Positions 1 through 8,261 are shown, counted from the first letter of the stretch. The stretch: DNA of 26,176 nucleotides from Candidatus Altarchaeota archaeon (GCA_018221005.1 JAAOXW010000017.1:1-26176); one strand, 5' to 3'. Made by a program: numbers and translations. Notes: generated from the letters alone by a model not told the origin.

Positions 1-119
1 AAGTTCACAGTTATTTCCGCGGTGAAGTCTATGAAAACCCGTATGAGGCCTTTGCCAACTACATGAATATTATTCAAGACTTCAGGATGGAGGTCGACGA
101 GGCGCTTGGGATCGCTTAG
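1..119 (+). CDS. C-terminal end of a probable GH57 alpha-amylase-like hydrolase (5' truncated)
   Basis: An open frame runs from the window edge (codons in phase with base 3) to a TAG at 117-119, giving about 38 residues. The tail contains NPYEAFANYMNIIQDF, which resembles the C-terminal end of archaeal GH57 amylases as I remember them (aromatic-rich NPY-A-F/Y followed by an MN-I/V-DF helix). The gene converges on and overlaps the 3' end of the glycogen synthase by 38 bp. A glucan-degrading enzyme beside a glycogen synthase is a common archaeal arrangement, which supports the call. The catalytic domain lies outside the window, so the family is inferred from a short tail plus context. Confidence 0.45.
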   Translation, partial: VHSYFRGEVYENPYEAFANYMNIIQDFRMEVDEALGIA

Positions 120-1890
120 CCATTCTTCGCACTGCCATGTCATAAACTCGCAAATACGCTTTAATTGCATTCTTCCAAGTGAAGTGTGCTTTAATACCCT
201 TGAACGCTTTGACCTCGTAATTAATTCTTTCATCTTTATCCATCTTCGAAAAAGTCTCAATTACTTTTGCAACTTCATCAACTTGATTCTCGTTAGATAC
301 AACATGAATTCCACACAATTTATTCTTGTCTTTTTCAAGGGCATTGCAATATTCTGGCAAATTTTTTATAGCCATTCCAAAACCACTGTGGTCAGTAGTT
401 AGTGAAACACTCATATATGCTGCAGCTTCCATCGGAGTATATCCCCAAGGTTCATATCTTGACAAAAACACACCCATACTTGCAGCAGTAATTACTTCTG
501 AAAACTTCATTCTGAGTAATTCATCTCTCCTTGTAATGTACACCGGATAAAACACCACCTTTACCCTGTCTTCCTTGCGGTTTAGGAGCCCATTCTTCTT
601 TAGCTGGTTTAAGATTAGGTCTTTATTCTCATCTGAAGAGAGTTGGAAAGCACAGAGTGGCGGATTTTTGTCATGGAAGCGTCCAAATTTAGATGCAAAT
701 ACTTTTGAGCTCTTCAGGATGGTGTCCATCTTCTTACGAATTAAATCCTCCTGATTGCCTGCCTCATAAATAGTATCGGACAATTCATCAAACTCCTCCT
801 GGAGTGAACTCTTCAATCTGCTATGTGCTATGAAATTCTGAATTACCTCCTCTTTTATTCGAAGGGTTCCTGCGGGAACCATTATTAATGCAAGCAACCA
901 CTTCTTTGATTTTTGTGATTTTAGTGAATGATTCACTTTTCCGAGGGCATCAATCATAAGGTCGTATCCCTTGTTGTCAAACTCATAGCGTCCCGCAGTA
1001 TAAACAATTAGATAATCGTCAAGGTCGAGAGCTTGATAGGGGAAGAAGTAGGCCTTTACAAAGTCATCAACTTTTTCACGAGCCTGCATCTTGTCTTTTA
1101 ATAGCTCGGCTAAACTAGGGAGCTCACTATCCGACATTGCATTTTGGGTTATGACGTCCGGTTTTTTCCCCAACATTTGAAGTGCTTCATTACTCGTAGT
1201 TTCACTAACAGTTGTAAAAACGTCAGCTTCATGTGCGGTGACCCGCTCCATCATGTGTTTAGCTTTCACATTGTGTTTCAAAGCCTCCTCATCTGGGTTA
1301 GCTTCCGGAGGTAGGTCTGAACGTCCCATTGAGCGCCCAAGCACTGTTGCATGAGTAGTAAACACCAAGGGAAGCGGAGCGTTTTTTGATTTTAGATAGA
1401 GGAGGGCCCCTGCAGAAAGCCATTCGTGTACTTGTACCACATCAATTCCCACAGTTTTCTTTGCAGCGCGCTCCAACAACAGACCAACTGCATAACTCCA
1501 TGCCAGAGGTTCATCAAAATCCCCCCCCGCATCAAGTGAGTCAATGCCAAATTCGTCCCACATTTCACCCTTAATCCTATCGATATGATTCTTCTGGAAC
1601 TCACGAGCATCAACCAGAATGATGTTGGTGTTGCCGCCCTCAAGCCACTTACCGTATCGGAAATTTATGCCGTACTCCTTCTTTAGAGCCCTGAAAATGT
1701 GCAGTAGCCACTTGGGTGGCATTTCTTCAAGAACTTCACTCCTCTCGGGGTTGAAGAAGCCAACTGCATAGTAATTATCTCCAAATTTCTTTTTTATTTG
1801 GGCCATTTTTGATGAAATCACTGTCCAAATTCCACCAACCTTATTACCACATTCAAAACTAACTTCCCACAGAAAGAAATCTTTCACCAC
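82..1890 (-). CDS. Glycogen synthase, eukaryote-type (GT3 family)
   Basis: This 602-residue protein should extend alpha-1,4-glucan chains from a nucleotide-sugar donor in the cytoplasm. Family signatures are clear. The N-terminus WEVSFECGNKVGGIWTVIS matches the GT3 start (WEVANKVGGIYTV). TTHATVLGRSM lies near residue 178, TVSETTSNEA near 228 and AGRYEFDNKG near 300. The C-terminal donor/acceptor signature SRYEPWGYTPMEAAA is followed by a TTDHSGFG segment, equivalent to YYEPWGYTPAE...TNLSGFG of animal and yeast enzymes. The arginine cluster that mediates glucose-6-P activation in eukaryotic GT3 is not apparent near the C-terminus. The start is a GTG at 1890; a second in-frame GTG at 1887 is equally possible. 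The gene diverges from the ADP-dependent sugar kinase. The donor (UDP- or ADP-glucose) cannot be read from the sequence. Confidence 0.88.
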   Translation of the reverse strand: MVKDFFLWEVSFECGNKVGGIWTVISSKMAQIKKKFGDNYYAVGFFNPERSEVLEEMPPKWLLHIFRALKKEYGINFRYGKWLEGGNTNIILVDAREFQKNHIDRIKGEMWDEFGIDSLDAGGDFDEPLAWSYAVGLLLERAAKKTVGIDVVQVHEWLSAGALLYLKSKNAPLPLVFTTHATVLGRSMGRSDLPPEANPDEEALKHNVKAKHMMERVTAHEADVFTTVSETTSNEALQMLGKKPDVITQNAMSDSELPSLAELLKDKMQAREKVDDFVKAYFFPYQALDLDDYLIVYTAGRYEFDNKGYDLMIDALGKVNHSLKSQKSKKWLLALIMVPAGTLRIKEEVIQNFIAHSRLKSSLQEEFDELSDTIYEAGNQEDLIRKKMDTILKSSKVFASKFGRFHDKNPPLCAFQLSSDENKDLILNQLKKNGLLNRKEDRVKVVFYPVYITRRDELLRMKFSEVITAASMGVFLSRYEPWGYTPMEAAAYMSVSLTTDHSGFGMAIKNLPEYCNALEKDKNKLCGIHVVSNENQVDEVAKVIETFSKMDKDERINYEVKAFKGIKAHFTWKNAIKAYLRVYDMAVRRMAKRSQAPRRPPS

Positions 1891-1926
1891 AGCCTTAACA
1901 TCTCCACATAAGAGTTAACCCAAAAC

Positions 1927-1934
1927 TATAATTA
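1927..1934 (+). promoter_or_regulatory. TATA box of the ADP-dependent sugar kinase
   Basis: TATAATTA is centred about 26 bp before the ATG at 1957. That is the archaeal TATA-to-start-site distance, so a leaderless mRNA is expected. It lies in the 66-bp gap between divergent genes. The opposite promoter for glycogen synthase is less clear. Confidence 0.6.
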
Positions 1935-1956
1935 AAAATTGTGATACACCTTTACA

Positions 1957-3018
1957 ATGAATAATCCTCCTAATTTGTGGCTTGGCTTGTTTTCACACAT
2001 TGACATAATTTGCCGTCCCGATGTGGACAAGCTCCTCCAACTCAGGGGGCTTGGTTTAGATAAGGTAGGTAAGGAGTACTTGCTTGAATCAACGGAAATG
2101 GACATGGTTGCAAAAATTTTGAAGGCAGGAGAAGAATGGGTGGGTGGTAATGCGGGAAATGCAGCATATTTCCTTGGCAATCTTGGAATAGAGTGCAATC
2201 TTTCCATGCCAAGTAGATTCAGTACCCTTTCAGTCCTCTTCAAGGACTTGCCGGTTTATGTCTTTGGAATTAGACGTAAAGCTGCCGTTGATGCCGCACG
2301 AAAAGATGCAGTCGTAGCGCATTGGATTGCGGAAGTGGCACCCCCACTTGCAAAGGAGCCGGACCGTATAATTTTCACCCCTGCCAATTCACACAGCAAC
2401 TGGTATGATGAAGGGTTTTTCAATCACATGAGGAGTGGACTTCTCTACCTTTCTGGTCTACACTTACTGGAAAACGAAGAGGAAGTGAAAAAACTCGCAG
2501 ATTTGCTCGAGGACCGACGCAAAAATTTGAAAGTCTACATTGAGTGTGGTGAGGTTACTAAGATGATGAAATTCTCATTTGAAACTTTGACCCGACGCTA
2601 TTTAGTTGATGCAGTTGGTATGAATAATAACGAAGCTCAACTCATTGGTGTGACTAGTGGCTATCCTTCTAAACTTGCGGCACAAGTTGATGATTTTAAA
2701 GAAGATAGGGGGATTGAAGCTACAGTTCACGCCCCCAAGTGGGCGTACTCAACTCACAAGAAAGGACTCCGCAGTGCAATCGACCTTGTGGAGGCTTGGG
2801 CACTTGATGACTTAAGTCTCTACAAAACAATGGATGATAGGCCCACTTGGCCAGATCAAGCGCCCGCCACCCCTGCCAGAAAACTACCAGAAATCCTTAG
2901 AAAAACGGGGCTAGGGGATGTATGTGGTATTTTGGATGCTATGAGAATTCTCGATCCTACGGCTTTTGAGGTTGCCATAAAACAAGCATCAGCCCTTCCA
3001 TTAAACCGGCGCTACTAA
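1957..3018 (+). CDS. ADP-dependent sugar kinase (ADP-glucokinase/phosphofructokinase family)
   Basis: Ribokinase-fold enzyme expected to phosphorylate glucose or fructose-6-P with ADP as phosphoryl donor, entering archaeal modified Embden-Meyerhof glycolysis. Visible motifs are GGNAGNAAYFLGNLG near residue 63 (sugar/nucleotide lobe, compare GGQAGIMANLL), VDAVGMNNNEAQ near 217 (family VDS-GMNE-E) and GLGD near 318 (GXGD, catalytic aspartate). At 353 residues it is roughly 100 shorter than the well-known Thermococcales enzymes. The HxE metal motif appears altered (IECGE near residue 195). A TATA box sits 26 bp upstream of the ATG, so the mRNA is probably leaderless. Next to glycogen synthase it would supply glucose-6-P or channel glycogen-derived sugar to glycolysis. 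Glucose versus fructose-6-P specificity cannot be decided here. Confidence 0.8.
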   Translation: MNNPPNLWLGLFSHIDIICRPDVDKLLQLRGLGLDKVGKEYLLESTEMDMVAKILKAGEEWVGGNAGNAAYFLGNLGIECNLSMPSRFSTLSVLFKDLPVYVFGIRRKAAVDAARKDAVVAHWIAEVAPPLAKEPDRIIFTPANSHSNWYDEGFFNHMRSGLLYLSGLHLLENEEEVKKLADLLEDRRKNLKVYIECGEVTKMMKFSFETLTRRYLVDAVGMNNNEAQLIGVTSGYPSKLAAQVDDFKEDRGIEATVHAPKWAYSTHKKGLRSAIDLVEAWALDDLSLYKTMDDRPTWPDQAPATPARKLPEILRKTGLGDVCGILDAMRILDPTAFEVAIKQASALPLNRRY

Positions 3019-3022
3019 CCTC

Positions 3023-4534
3023 TTACTTTATTTTCTCAATAAAAGCAGTGCCTGCTTTCAAAATTCTATTGGCAACTTTAGCGTCCTGTCCATTGGCCTC
3101 CACTCTGACTTGCCCACACTCTGTATTACTTTCACGCAGGAGCATGTGACCGTCTTTGAATTCAACCCGAACACCGTCTTCTGCATCTATCCTTGTAACT
3201 GCGGCATCCTTGAAATATCCCGGTGCTTTTTCCCAAATTCTTTCATTGATATTGGGCTCACATTGAATTTTTGCATTTACTAGAACCGGGTCTGGAACGG
3301 GTGTTGAAAAAAACTTAGTCACCCCAACATCTTCAAGGGCCTTTAACCAGTCCATCAATCCAAGGCTGGCCTCCGGCCAAAAGAAACGAAGCCCCTTCAC
3401 TTTATACCCTCCAGAATGCCAATTCTCCTCCATCCAAGCGGCATCTAATTTGGCCCCCATTATTTCTTGAGTAGTTCTACCAACCCCGCCCTGGATTATT
3501 TTGGCTCCCCTCTCCTTCATAAACTCTCGAATTTGAATGGAAGTTCGCTGGTCAACTAGTAACTTTTCGTCGAAGAGGTCATGCTCAATTAGTATGGCAT
3601 AGAATCTCGACAGAGGTAAATATCTTCCATTGTAGTACATGACGAGTCTGTCAATGTCCCCATCTGCACAAAAACTCAACCCTTTCTGGCCCTCATGAAC
3701 TTCGGGAGGTTGTGCAATTTTCAAGCCGCCAAGGTCTGCTCTGGGTTCTTCCCTTATGGGTTTAGCACCGGGAGCAATTATCGGCAGAATATGTTTTTGT
3801 ATTTCCCACCCCACTCCAAAAACACAGTCAAAGTCAAATTTCAACTTGCTTGGGGGCCTATCTCCAAAGCGCTCCATCAAGAAGGCAGCGTAGGCCTTGT
3901 GAACGTCTTCAGACTTAACTAGCTCTCCACTTTCCAAAGTAGCTGGAAACATATTGTGAGTAAAATCCCCGTGAAAAACCTTGAAGCCATTGTAGTCTGG
4001 TGGGTTGTGGCTGGCTGTTGTGTGGAATAGTAAAATTTTATGTCCAAGTTCCCGGGCAACCATGGCCCCAAAGAAGGGGGATGAGGTAGTGGACATGAGG
4101 CCATCAATCTCCACGAAGTCCATTCCATTTTCTTTTAAGGTTGCTACAAACGCACCCTTCAAAAGCTCCCCACTAGCCCTCTGATCGCGTGAAAAAACTA
4201 CAGTCTTCGGTTTAGTGACTTTTATGTATGCACTAAAGTATCTGGATGCTTCTGAGGCCAAATCTTTTATCTTCGGTGCCAAAAACCTCAGGTCATACCC
4301 ATAAACCGAGTCTTCAAAAAAACCACCAAAAAATGGCAAACCGGCTTCAACCCTCAAGTCTCCATACGCCTTTAGGGCACTAGTTTCGTAAACACTCCTC
4401 ACTTTACATGGGCTGCAGAACTTACTTTCGGTTTCCTCACCGCACTTGGGGCAGAGGCGTTTACCTTCCCCTGCTGCAGGTGTTCCACTCGCAGGTGGAA
4501 GCTCTAGTATCATGCCCCCCTTAAGCCCCTCCAT
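3023..4534 (-). CDS. Phosphohexomutase (phosphoglucomutase/phosphomannomutase) with N-terminal zinc ribbon
   Basis: Alpha-D-phosphohexomutase of 503 residues, interconverting hexose-6-P and hexose-1-P. All four active-site loops are visible: the phosphoserine loop TASHNP (173-178, Ser175), the metal loop DGDIDR (291-296), the sugar loop EENWHSGG (369-376) and the phosphate-binding loop RESNTE (467-472, usually R-SGTE-P). An N-terminal segment of about 45 residues, absent from ordinary family members, contains CPKC and CSPC (Cys28, 31, 40, 43), a zinc-ribbon/rubredoxin-type knuckle pair. An alternative ATG at codon 8 would keep it. The gene ends 4 bp from the convergent sugar kinase and starts divergently from the nucleotidyltransferase. 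In context it would make glucose-1-P for glycogen synthesis, though mannose-1-P is also possible. Confidence 0.9.
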   Translation of the reverse strand: MEGLKGGMILELPPASGTPAAGEGKRLCPKCGEETESKFCSPCKVRSVYETSALKAYGDLRVEAGLPFFGGFFEDSVYGYDLRFLAPKIKDLASEASRYFSAYIKVTKPKTVVFSRDQRASGELLKGAFVATLKENGMDFVEIDGLMSTTSSPFFGAMVARELGHKILLFHTTASHNPPDYNGFKVFHGDFTHNMFPATLESGELVKSEDVHKAYAAFLMERFGDRPPSKLKFDFDCVFGVGWEIQKHILPIIAPGAKPIREEPRADLGGLKIAQPPEVHEGQKGLSFCADGDIDRLVMYYNGRYLPLSRFYAILIEHDLFDEKLLVDQRTSIQIREFMKERGAKIIQGGVGRTTQEIMGAKLDAAWMEENWHSGGYKVKGLRFFWPEASLGLMDWLKALEDVGVTKFFSTPVPDPVLVNAKIQCEPNINERIWEKAPGYFKDAAVTRIDAEDGVRVEFKDGHMLLRESNTECGQVRVEANGQDAKVANRILKAGTAFIEKIK

Positions 4535-4550
4535 ATTTAACCGTCATTTA

Positions 4551-4567
4551 GTATTATCAAGTAATAC
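4551..4567. promoter_or_regulatory. Inverted repeat in the divergent mutase/nucleotidyltransferase promoter region
   Basis: GTATTA-TCAAG-TAATAC is a perfect 6-bp dyad with a 5-nt spacer. It is centred 25 bp upstream of the mutase ATG, on top of its likely TATA element, and about 43 bp upstream of the nucleotidyltransferase GTG. The position suits an operator controlling both genes. A 6-bp arm can occur by chance in AT-rich DNA. Confidence 0.35.
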
Positions 4568-4601
4568 CAAATCTTCTTTTACTCGGCCCTCAACTCCAAA
4601 T

Positions 4602-5375
4602 GTGAAAGCGATTATACTCGCGGGTGGTTACGGAATCCGGCTTGGCAAGATGGGGGAGAATCTTCCAAAACCCCTCCTACCCCTGACGGATGAAATGACA
4701 GTCATTGACAATTTGTTAAAGAATATTCGGGCACAAGTTCCTGAAGAGGACATTGTAATTGTAACTAATACTAAATTTGAGCCCACCTTTCGGACGTGGG
4801 CCGAGGAGAAGCAATTCAAGGGCAGTTTTGTGATTGAACCCCATAAGACTAATGACGAAAAATTTGGCACCATAAGAGGTTTAGCTTGGACTATTCAGGA
4901 GGCTAAATTGGAAGATGATGTGCTTGTGCTTGCATCTGACAATGTAATCCACCCCTTTGATGATTTTCTAAAGTTTATGACTCGGATTTTTGATGGGAAG
5001 AGTGCTGTCGTCGGAGCCTTTGAGATGGGAGAGGACAAAATTAAGGGACGCTTTGGTAATTTAGCAATAGAGGACGACCATAGGGTGACTGCCTTTGTGG
5101 AAAAGCCCGAAGTACCCGTTAGCCCATATGCATCCATGGCCGCATACATTTTTCCGAAGAAAGTTGGCGGAGTTGGAATGTTAGAAATTCTGCATAAATA
5201 TTTAGAAAAAGGCAACCCGGATGCTCCCGGACACTTCTTGGCTTACCTTGTTAAAGAAGAGCATCCACTCCTAGGCTGTATTTTTGGAGGCAAGTGGTGG
5301 GATGTTGGAAAAATTGATGACTGGAAGAGTGCTAATCATTTCTTCACAGAGATGTTGAAGACTGAGACAAAGTAA
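4602..5375 (+). CDS. Sugar-phosphate nucleotidyltransferase (glucose-1-phosphate NTP transferase family)
   Basis: Left-handed-parallel-free, single-domain (257 aa) member of the RmlA/GlgC/GalU-like superfamily that makes an NDP-sugar from sugar-1-P and NTP. The N-terminal signature AIILAGGYGIRL followed by LPKPLLPL forms the nucleotide and pyrophosphate site. LASDN near residue 110 carries the metal-binding aspartate, VEKPEVP near 167 is the family E-K-P motif, and WWDVGK lies near residue 236. The frame is open further upstream, but homology starts exactly at the GTG at 4602, so I place the start there. The TATA element is weak. Between a phosphohexomutase and glycogen synthase, the product is most likely UDP- or ADP-glucose for glycogen. 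Nucleotide specificity is not readable. Confidence 0.85.
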   Translation: MKAIILAGGYGIRLGKMGENLPKPLLPLTDEMTVIDNLLKNIRAQVPEEDIVIVTNTKFEPTFRTWAEEKQFKGSFVIEPHKTNDEKFGTIRGLAWTIQEAKLEDDVLVLASDNVIHPFDDFLKFMTRIFDGKSAVVGAFEMGEDKIKGRFGNLAIEDDHRVTAFVEKPEVPVSPYASMAAYIFPKKVGGVGMLEILHKYLEKGNPDAPGHFLAYLVKEEHPLLGCIFGGKWWDVGKIDDWKSANHFFTEMLKTETK

Positions 5376-5384
5376 TAATTTAAA
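5376..5384 (+). promoter_or_regulatory. TATA box of deoxyhypusine synthase
   Basis: TAATTTAAA begins directly after the nucleotidyltransferase stop codon and is centred about 25 bp before the ATG at 5406. This implies an independent, leaderless transcript despite the 30-bp gap. Confidence 0.55.
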
Positions 5385-5405
5385 GCCCTAAGAGCACGAG
5401 CAGCT

Positions 5406-6335
5406 ATGATACCTCCAACAGACAAGGTCAAAGATTTCAAGCTCAAAAAAGATATGACCGTCAATGAATTACTAGTTCAGATGTATGCCTCGGGAGGTTT
5501 CACTGCCAAAAAACTGGGGGTTGCAGCAGAAATTCTTAAGGAAATGGTAACTGACAAGGCATCGACTAATTTTTTCAGCTTCCCTGCATGTATTAATGCA
5601 ACAGGCACTCGGGGTGCCATTCTAGAGGCCATTAAACAGGGATGGTTCAAAGTTTTGATTGGAACTTGTGGAACTCTTGACCACGACATTGGAAGACTCT
5701 TTGCCAATTACCACCACGGCAGTTTTATGATGGATGACAATGAGCTTCGCCACAAGAAAATTTACAGGCTTGGCAATGTTCTAGTCCCGGAGGAAAGTTA
5801 CGGCCCGCCCATTGAAGATTTTCTACAAAAGATGTTTAAGGAAATGGGCGATCGTGAACTGGGCACACACGAACTGGTTTGGGAGATGGGTAAGCAACTA
5901 AGAAATCATCCCAAAAAAGAAGAGAGTTTACTTTACTGGATTTACAAACAGAAAATCCCCTTCATAATTCCTGGCCCCTATGATGGTGCGGTGGGCTACC
6001 AACTATGGCTTTATCAACAGGACCACAACCTCAAGCTTGACCTGACTCGGGACGAGAAGCTACTCAGCGATATTGTCTTTTCAGCCAAGAAGACAGGAGC
6101 CCTCATGGTGGGAGGCGGCATAAGTAAACACCACACCATTTGGTGGAATCAATTCCGAGATGGTTTGGATTATGCAGTCTACCTAACTACTGCAGTGGAG
6201 CATGACGGCTCTCTTAGCGGGGCACGCATGAGGGAGGCAGTCAGTTGGAACAAAGTCAGAGAAGATGCCAAATATGTGACTGTAGAGGGAGACGCTACCA
6301 TAACCTTGCCAATTCTTTTGGCGAACTTGCTCTAG
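5406..6335 (+). CDS. dys: Deoxyhypusine synthase
   Basis: Transfers the aminobutyl group of spermidine to a specific lysine of initiation factor aIF5A, the first step of hypusine formation; NAD-dependent and cytosolic. The 309-residue length is typical. GTCGTLDHDIGR (87-97) belongs to the NAD site, GGGISKHH is at 236-243, and the catalytic segment SGARMREAVSWNKV contains Lys283, equivalent to the lysine that forms the covalent enzyme-substrate imine in the human enzyme. The start ATG is backed by a TATA box 25 bp upstream. It converges on lonB with a 3-bp gap. Confidence 0.95.
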   Translation: MIPPTDKVKDFKLKKDMTVNELLVQMYASGGFTAKKLGVAAEILKEMVTDKASTNFFSFPACINATGTRGAILEAIKQGWFKVLIGTCGTLDHDIGRLFANYHHGSFMMDDNELRHKKIYRLGNVLVPEESYGPPIEDFLQKMFKEMGDRELGTHELVWEMGKQLRNHPKKEESLLYWIYKQKIPFIIPGPYDGAVGYQLWLYQQDHNLKLDLTRDEKLLSDIVFSAKKTGALMVGGGISKHHTIWWNQFRDGLDYAVYLTTAVEHDGSLSGARMREAVSWNKVREDAKYVTVEGDATITLPILLANLL

Positions 6336-6338
6336 AAC

Positions 6339-8234
6339 TTATGCCATCACAACTTTCTTATTCTTCTGACGTGTCTTTACTTCAAAAATTGGGGCGTCAC
6401 TACTCTTGATTTGCTTTACTAATTTACTACCATTTATTAGTGCATGGGAAACTACATCCCCAAGCGTTTTAACAGGAATAATCTCAATCTTCTTGGTTTT
6501 TTCAATTACTATGTCCTTGATATTACTGGAAGGTACCAATACTCTTTTCATCCCAGCGTCAATGGCAGCTTCAATCTTGGGGTTGATGCCCCCAATTGAC
6601 ATGACCTCTCCTCGAATTGAGAGAGAGCCCGTCATTGCTGTATCTTGTCGAACCTTTAGTCGAGAGATGGCGGATATGATGGCGTTGGCCACAGCGATAC
6701 TGGCAGAATCTCCTTCAACTCCTTCATAGGTTTGTAGGAATTGAACATAGATATCATAGTCACGCAAATCCTTACCAAACCATTTTCGAATGGTGGCCGA
6801 AACATTCTTTACGGCCTCATTAGCAATTTTTCCGAGATTCCCTGTGGCTATGACTTCACTCTTAGTCCCACTGCAAGGCACTACTTCCGCTTCAATGGGC
6901 AGAACAATACCAGCATCTCCCATGACTGCTAGGCCATTCACTCTTCCGACCAGACTTCCCTCCGTCAGAATTACTTGGTACTCCTTCTTGCGATCAATGA
7001 ACATATGAGCAACCTGCTTCTCGAGTGGCCGTGCCTTTATGAGAGCTTTAATTACATGCTTCTTGTCTGTGAGCTTTGCCTTCTCCTGTTTGGCTAAATC
7101 CCCGGCTGCACGAATAATGCCTCCGAGCTCCCTGAGCCGGAGGGTAAGGTGCCCCTTTCTATCCCCCATCCTCCTTGCAACCCGGAGAATCTCTGCAGTT
7201 CCTTGAGCCGAGAAGTGAGGTATCTTTTTATCCTTAGTAACTTCCTGAGCAATGAATCTAATTAATTTTTCTTCGTTGGCTTTAGTAGCAAGCATAGTCT
7301 CATTCATGAACACTTCATAGCCACCACCCTGAACTCTGCTCCTCAGGGCCGGGTGTATTCTACGCATAGTGTCTAGATTACCTGCAGCGACTAGTACGAA
7401 ATCGCACGGAACGGGTGCAGTTCTAACCATGGCACCAGCACTTCGCTCACTTCTACCTGTAATTGGGAATTTTTTCTCCTGCATACCTGTCAGAAGCGCC
7501 ACCTGCATCTTAGGTTCAAGGGTTGCAATCTCATCAATAAACAAGACTCCCCTGTGTGCCCTATGAATTGCACCTGACTCCACCCTCTCATGTGAGGGGG
7601 TTTGCAAACCACCACTCTGGAAGGGGTCGTGTCTAACATCTCCAAGTAAGGAACCCTCGTGAGCTCCAGTAGCATCTATGAAAGGTGCCTTTTCTCCAGT
7701 TCGATGGTTGACTAAGACCTTTGGAATATTGATTATTTTATTGGTCTTCAACTGCTGACTTAACATCATCAAGAAGGCTGCGGCAATTATTCCACTAAAA
7801 AGTGCTTGAGGCATTCTCAAGATGAAAGTGTAGTAGAAAGTGATGACTCCAATTGCAACCATGAGTGCAGTGATTAGTGTGGTTCTTGCACCAGAGACTG
7901 CCCTTGCTTTCTCTCTGAATTGATGAGCCACTACTTTTCCATAACCTGCAGGAAAAGTTTTGATGAGTGGATTGTTTTCGTCCTCCCTATTTGGGACGAC
8001 CATAATGTCTTGAAGTTCCTTGACAGGTAATAGCTCAGCCATACCTTGGGCCAACATACTCTTACCTGTGCCGGGCTTCCCGATGAGTAGAACGTGTCTC
8101 CTCTGCAGGGCTGCCCTGCTTATAATTTCAGCGGCTTTTTCCTGCCCAATAACTTGGTCAATGGTTTTTGGAGGTATCTTAATACTTGAAGTTGATGCCG
8201 GAAGGTCGGCCTTGAAGCCCTTAATCTTAACCAC
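6339..8234 (-). CDS. lonB: Archaeal membrane-anchored Lon protease (LonB)
   Basis: ATP-dependent AAA+ serine protease of 631 residues, tethered to the membrane and acting on cytosolic proteins. Walker A GKPGTGKS is at 52-59 and Walker B GVLFIDEI at 229-236. Between them lies the LonB-specific insertion with two membrane helices (about 119-138 and 142-160). The C-terminal protease domain carries the Ser-Lys dyad: GDSASIA with Ser510 and INPKIEAA with Lys553. The large N-terminal domain of bacterial LonA is absent, as expected for LonB. No intein interrupts the ATPase site, unlike some archaeal lonB genes. The start is GTG at 8234 with a TTTTAAAA box centred 23-24 bp upstream. Confidence 0.96.
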   Translation of the reverse strand: MVKIKGFKADLPASTSSIKIPPKTIDQVIGQEKAAEIISRAALQRRHVLLIGKPGTGKSMLAQGMAELLPVKELQDIMVVPNREDENNPLIKTFPAGYGKVVAHQFREKARAVSGARTTLITALMVAIGVITFYYTFILRMPQALFSGIIAAAFLMMLSQQLKTNKIINIPKVLVNHRTGEKAPFIDATGAHEGSLLGDVRHDPFQSGGLQTPSHERVESGAIHRAHRGVLFIDEIATLEPKMQVALLTGMQEKKFPITGRSERSAGAMVRTAPVPCDFVLVAAGNLDTMRRIHPALRSRVQGGGYEVFMNETMLATKANEEKLIRFIAQEVTKDKKIPHFSAQGTAEILRVARRMGDRKGHLTLRLRELGGIIRAAGDLAKQEKAKLTDKKHVIKALIKARPLEKQVAHMFIDRKKEYQVILTEGSLVGRVNGLAVMGDAGIVLPIEAEVVPCSGTKSEVIATGNLGKIANEAVKNVSATIRKWFGKDLRDYDIYVQFLQTYEGVEGDSASIAVANAIISAISRLKVRQDTAMTGSLSIRGEVMSIGGINPKIEAAIDAGMKRVLVPSSNIKDIVIEKTKKIEIIPVKTLGDVVSHALINGSKLVKQIKSSDAPIFEVKTRQKNKKVVMA

Positions 8235-8253
8235 CCAAGTTGTTGTTTTTATC

Positions 8254-8261
8254 TTTTAAAA
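8254..8261 (-). promoter_or_regulatory. TATA box of lonB
   Basis: TTTTAAAA is centred 23-24 bp upstream of the GTG start on the minus strand. Leaderless or near-leaderless transcription is expected. Confidence 0.55.

Noticed and set aside
4446..4601. 52-codon upstream extension of the nucleotidyltransferase
   Set aside because: It is antisense to the mutase zinc-ribbon region, and the family begins at KAIILAGG right after GTG 4602.
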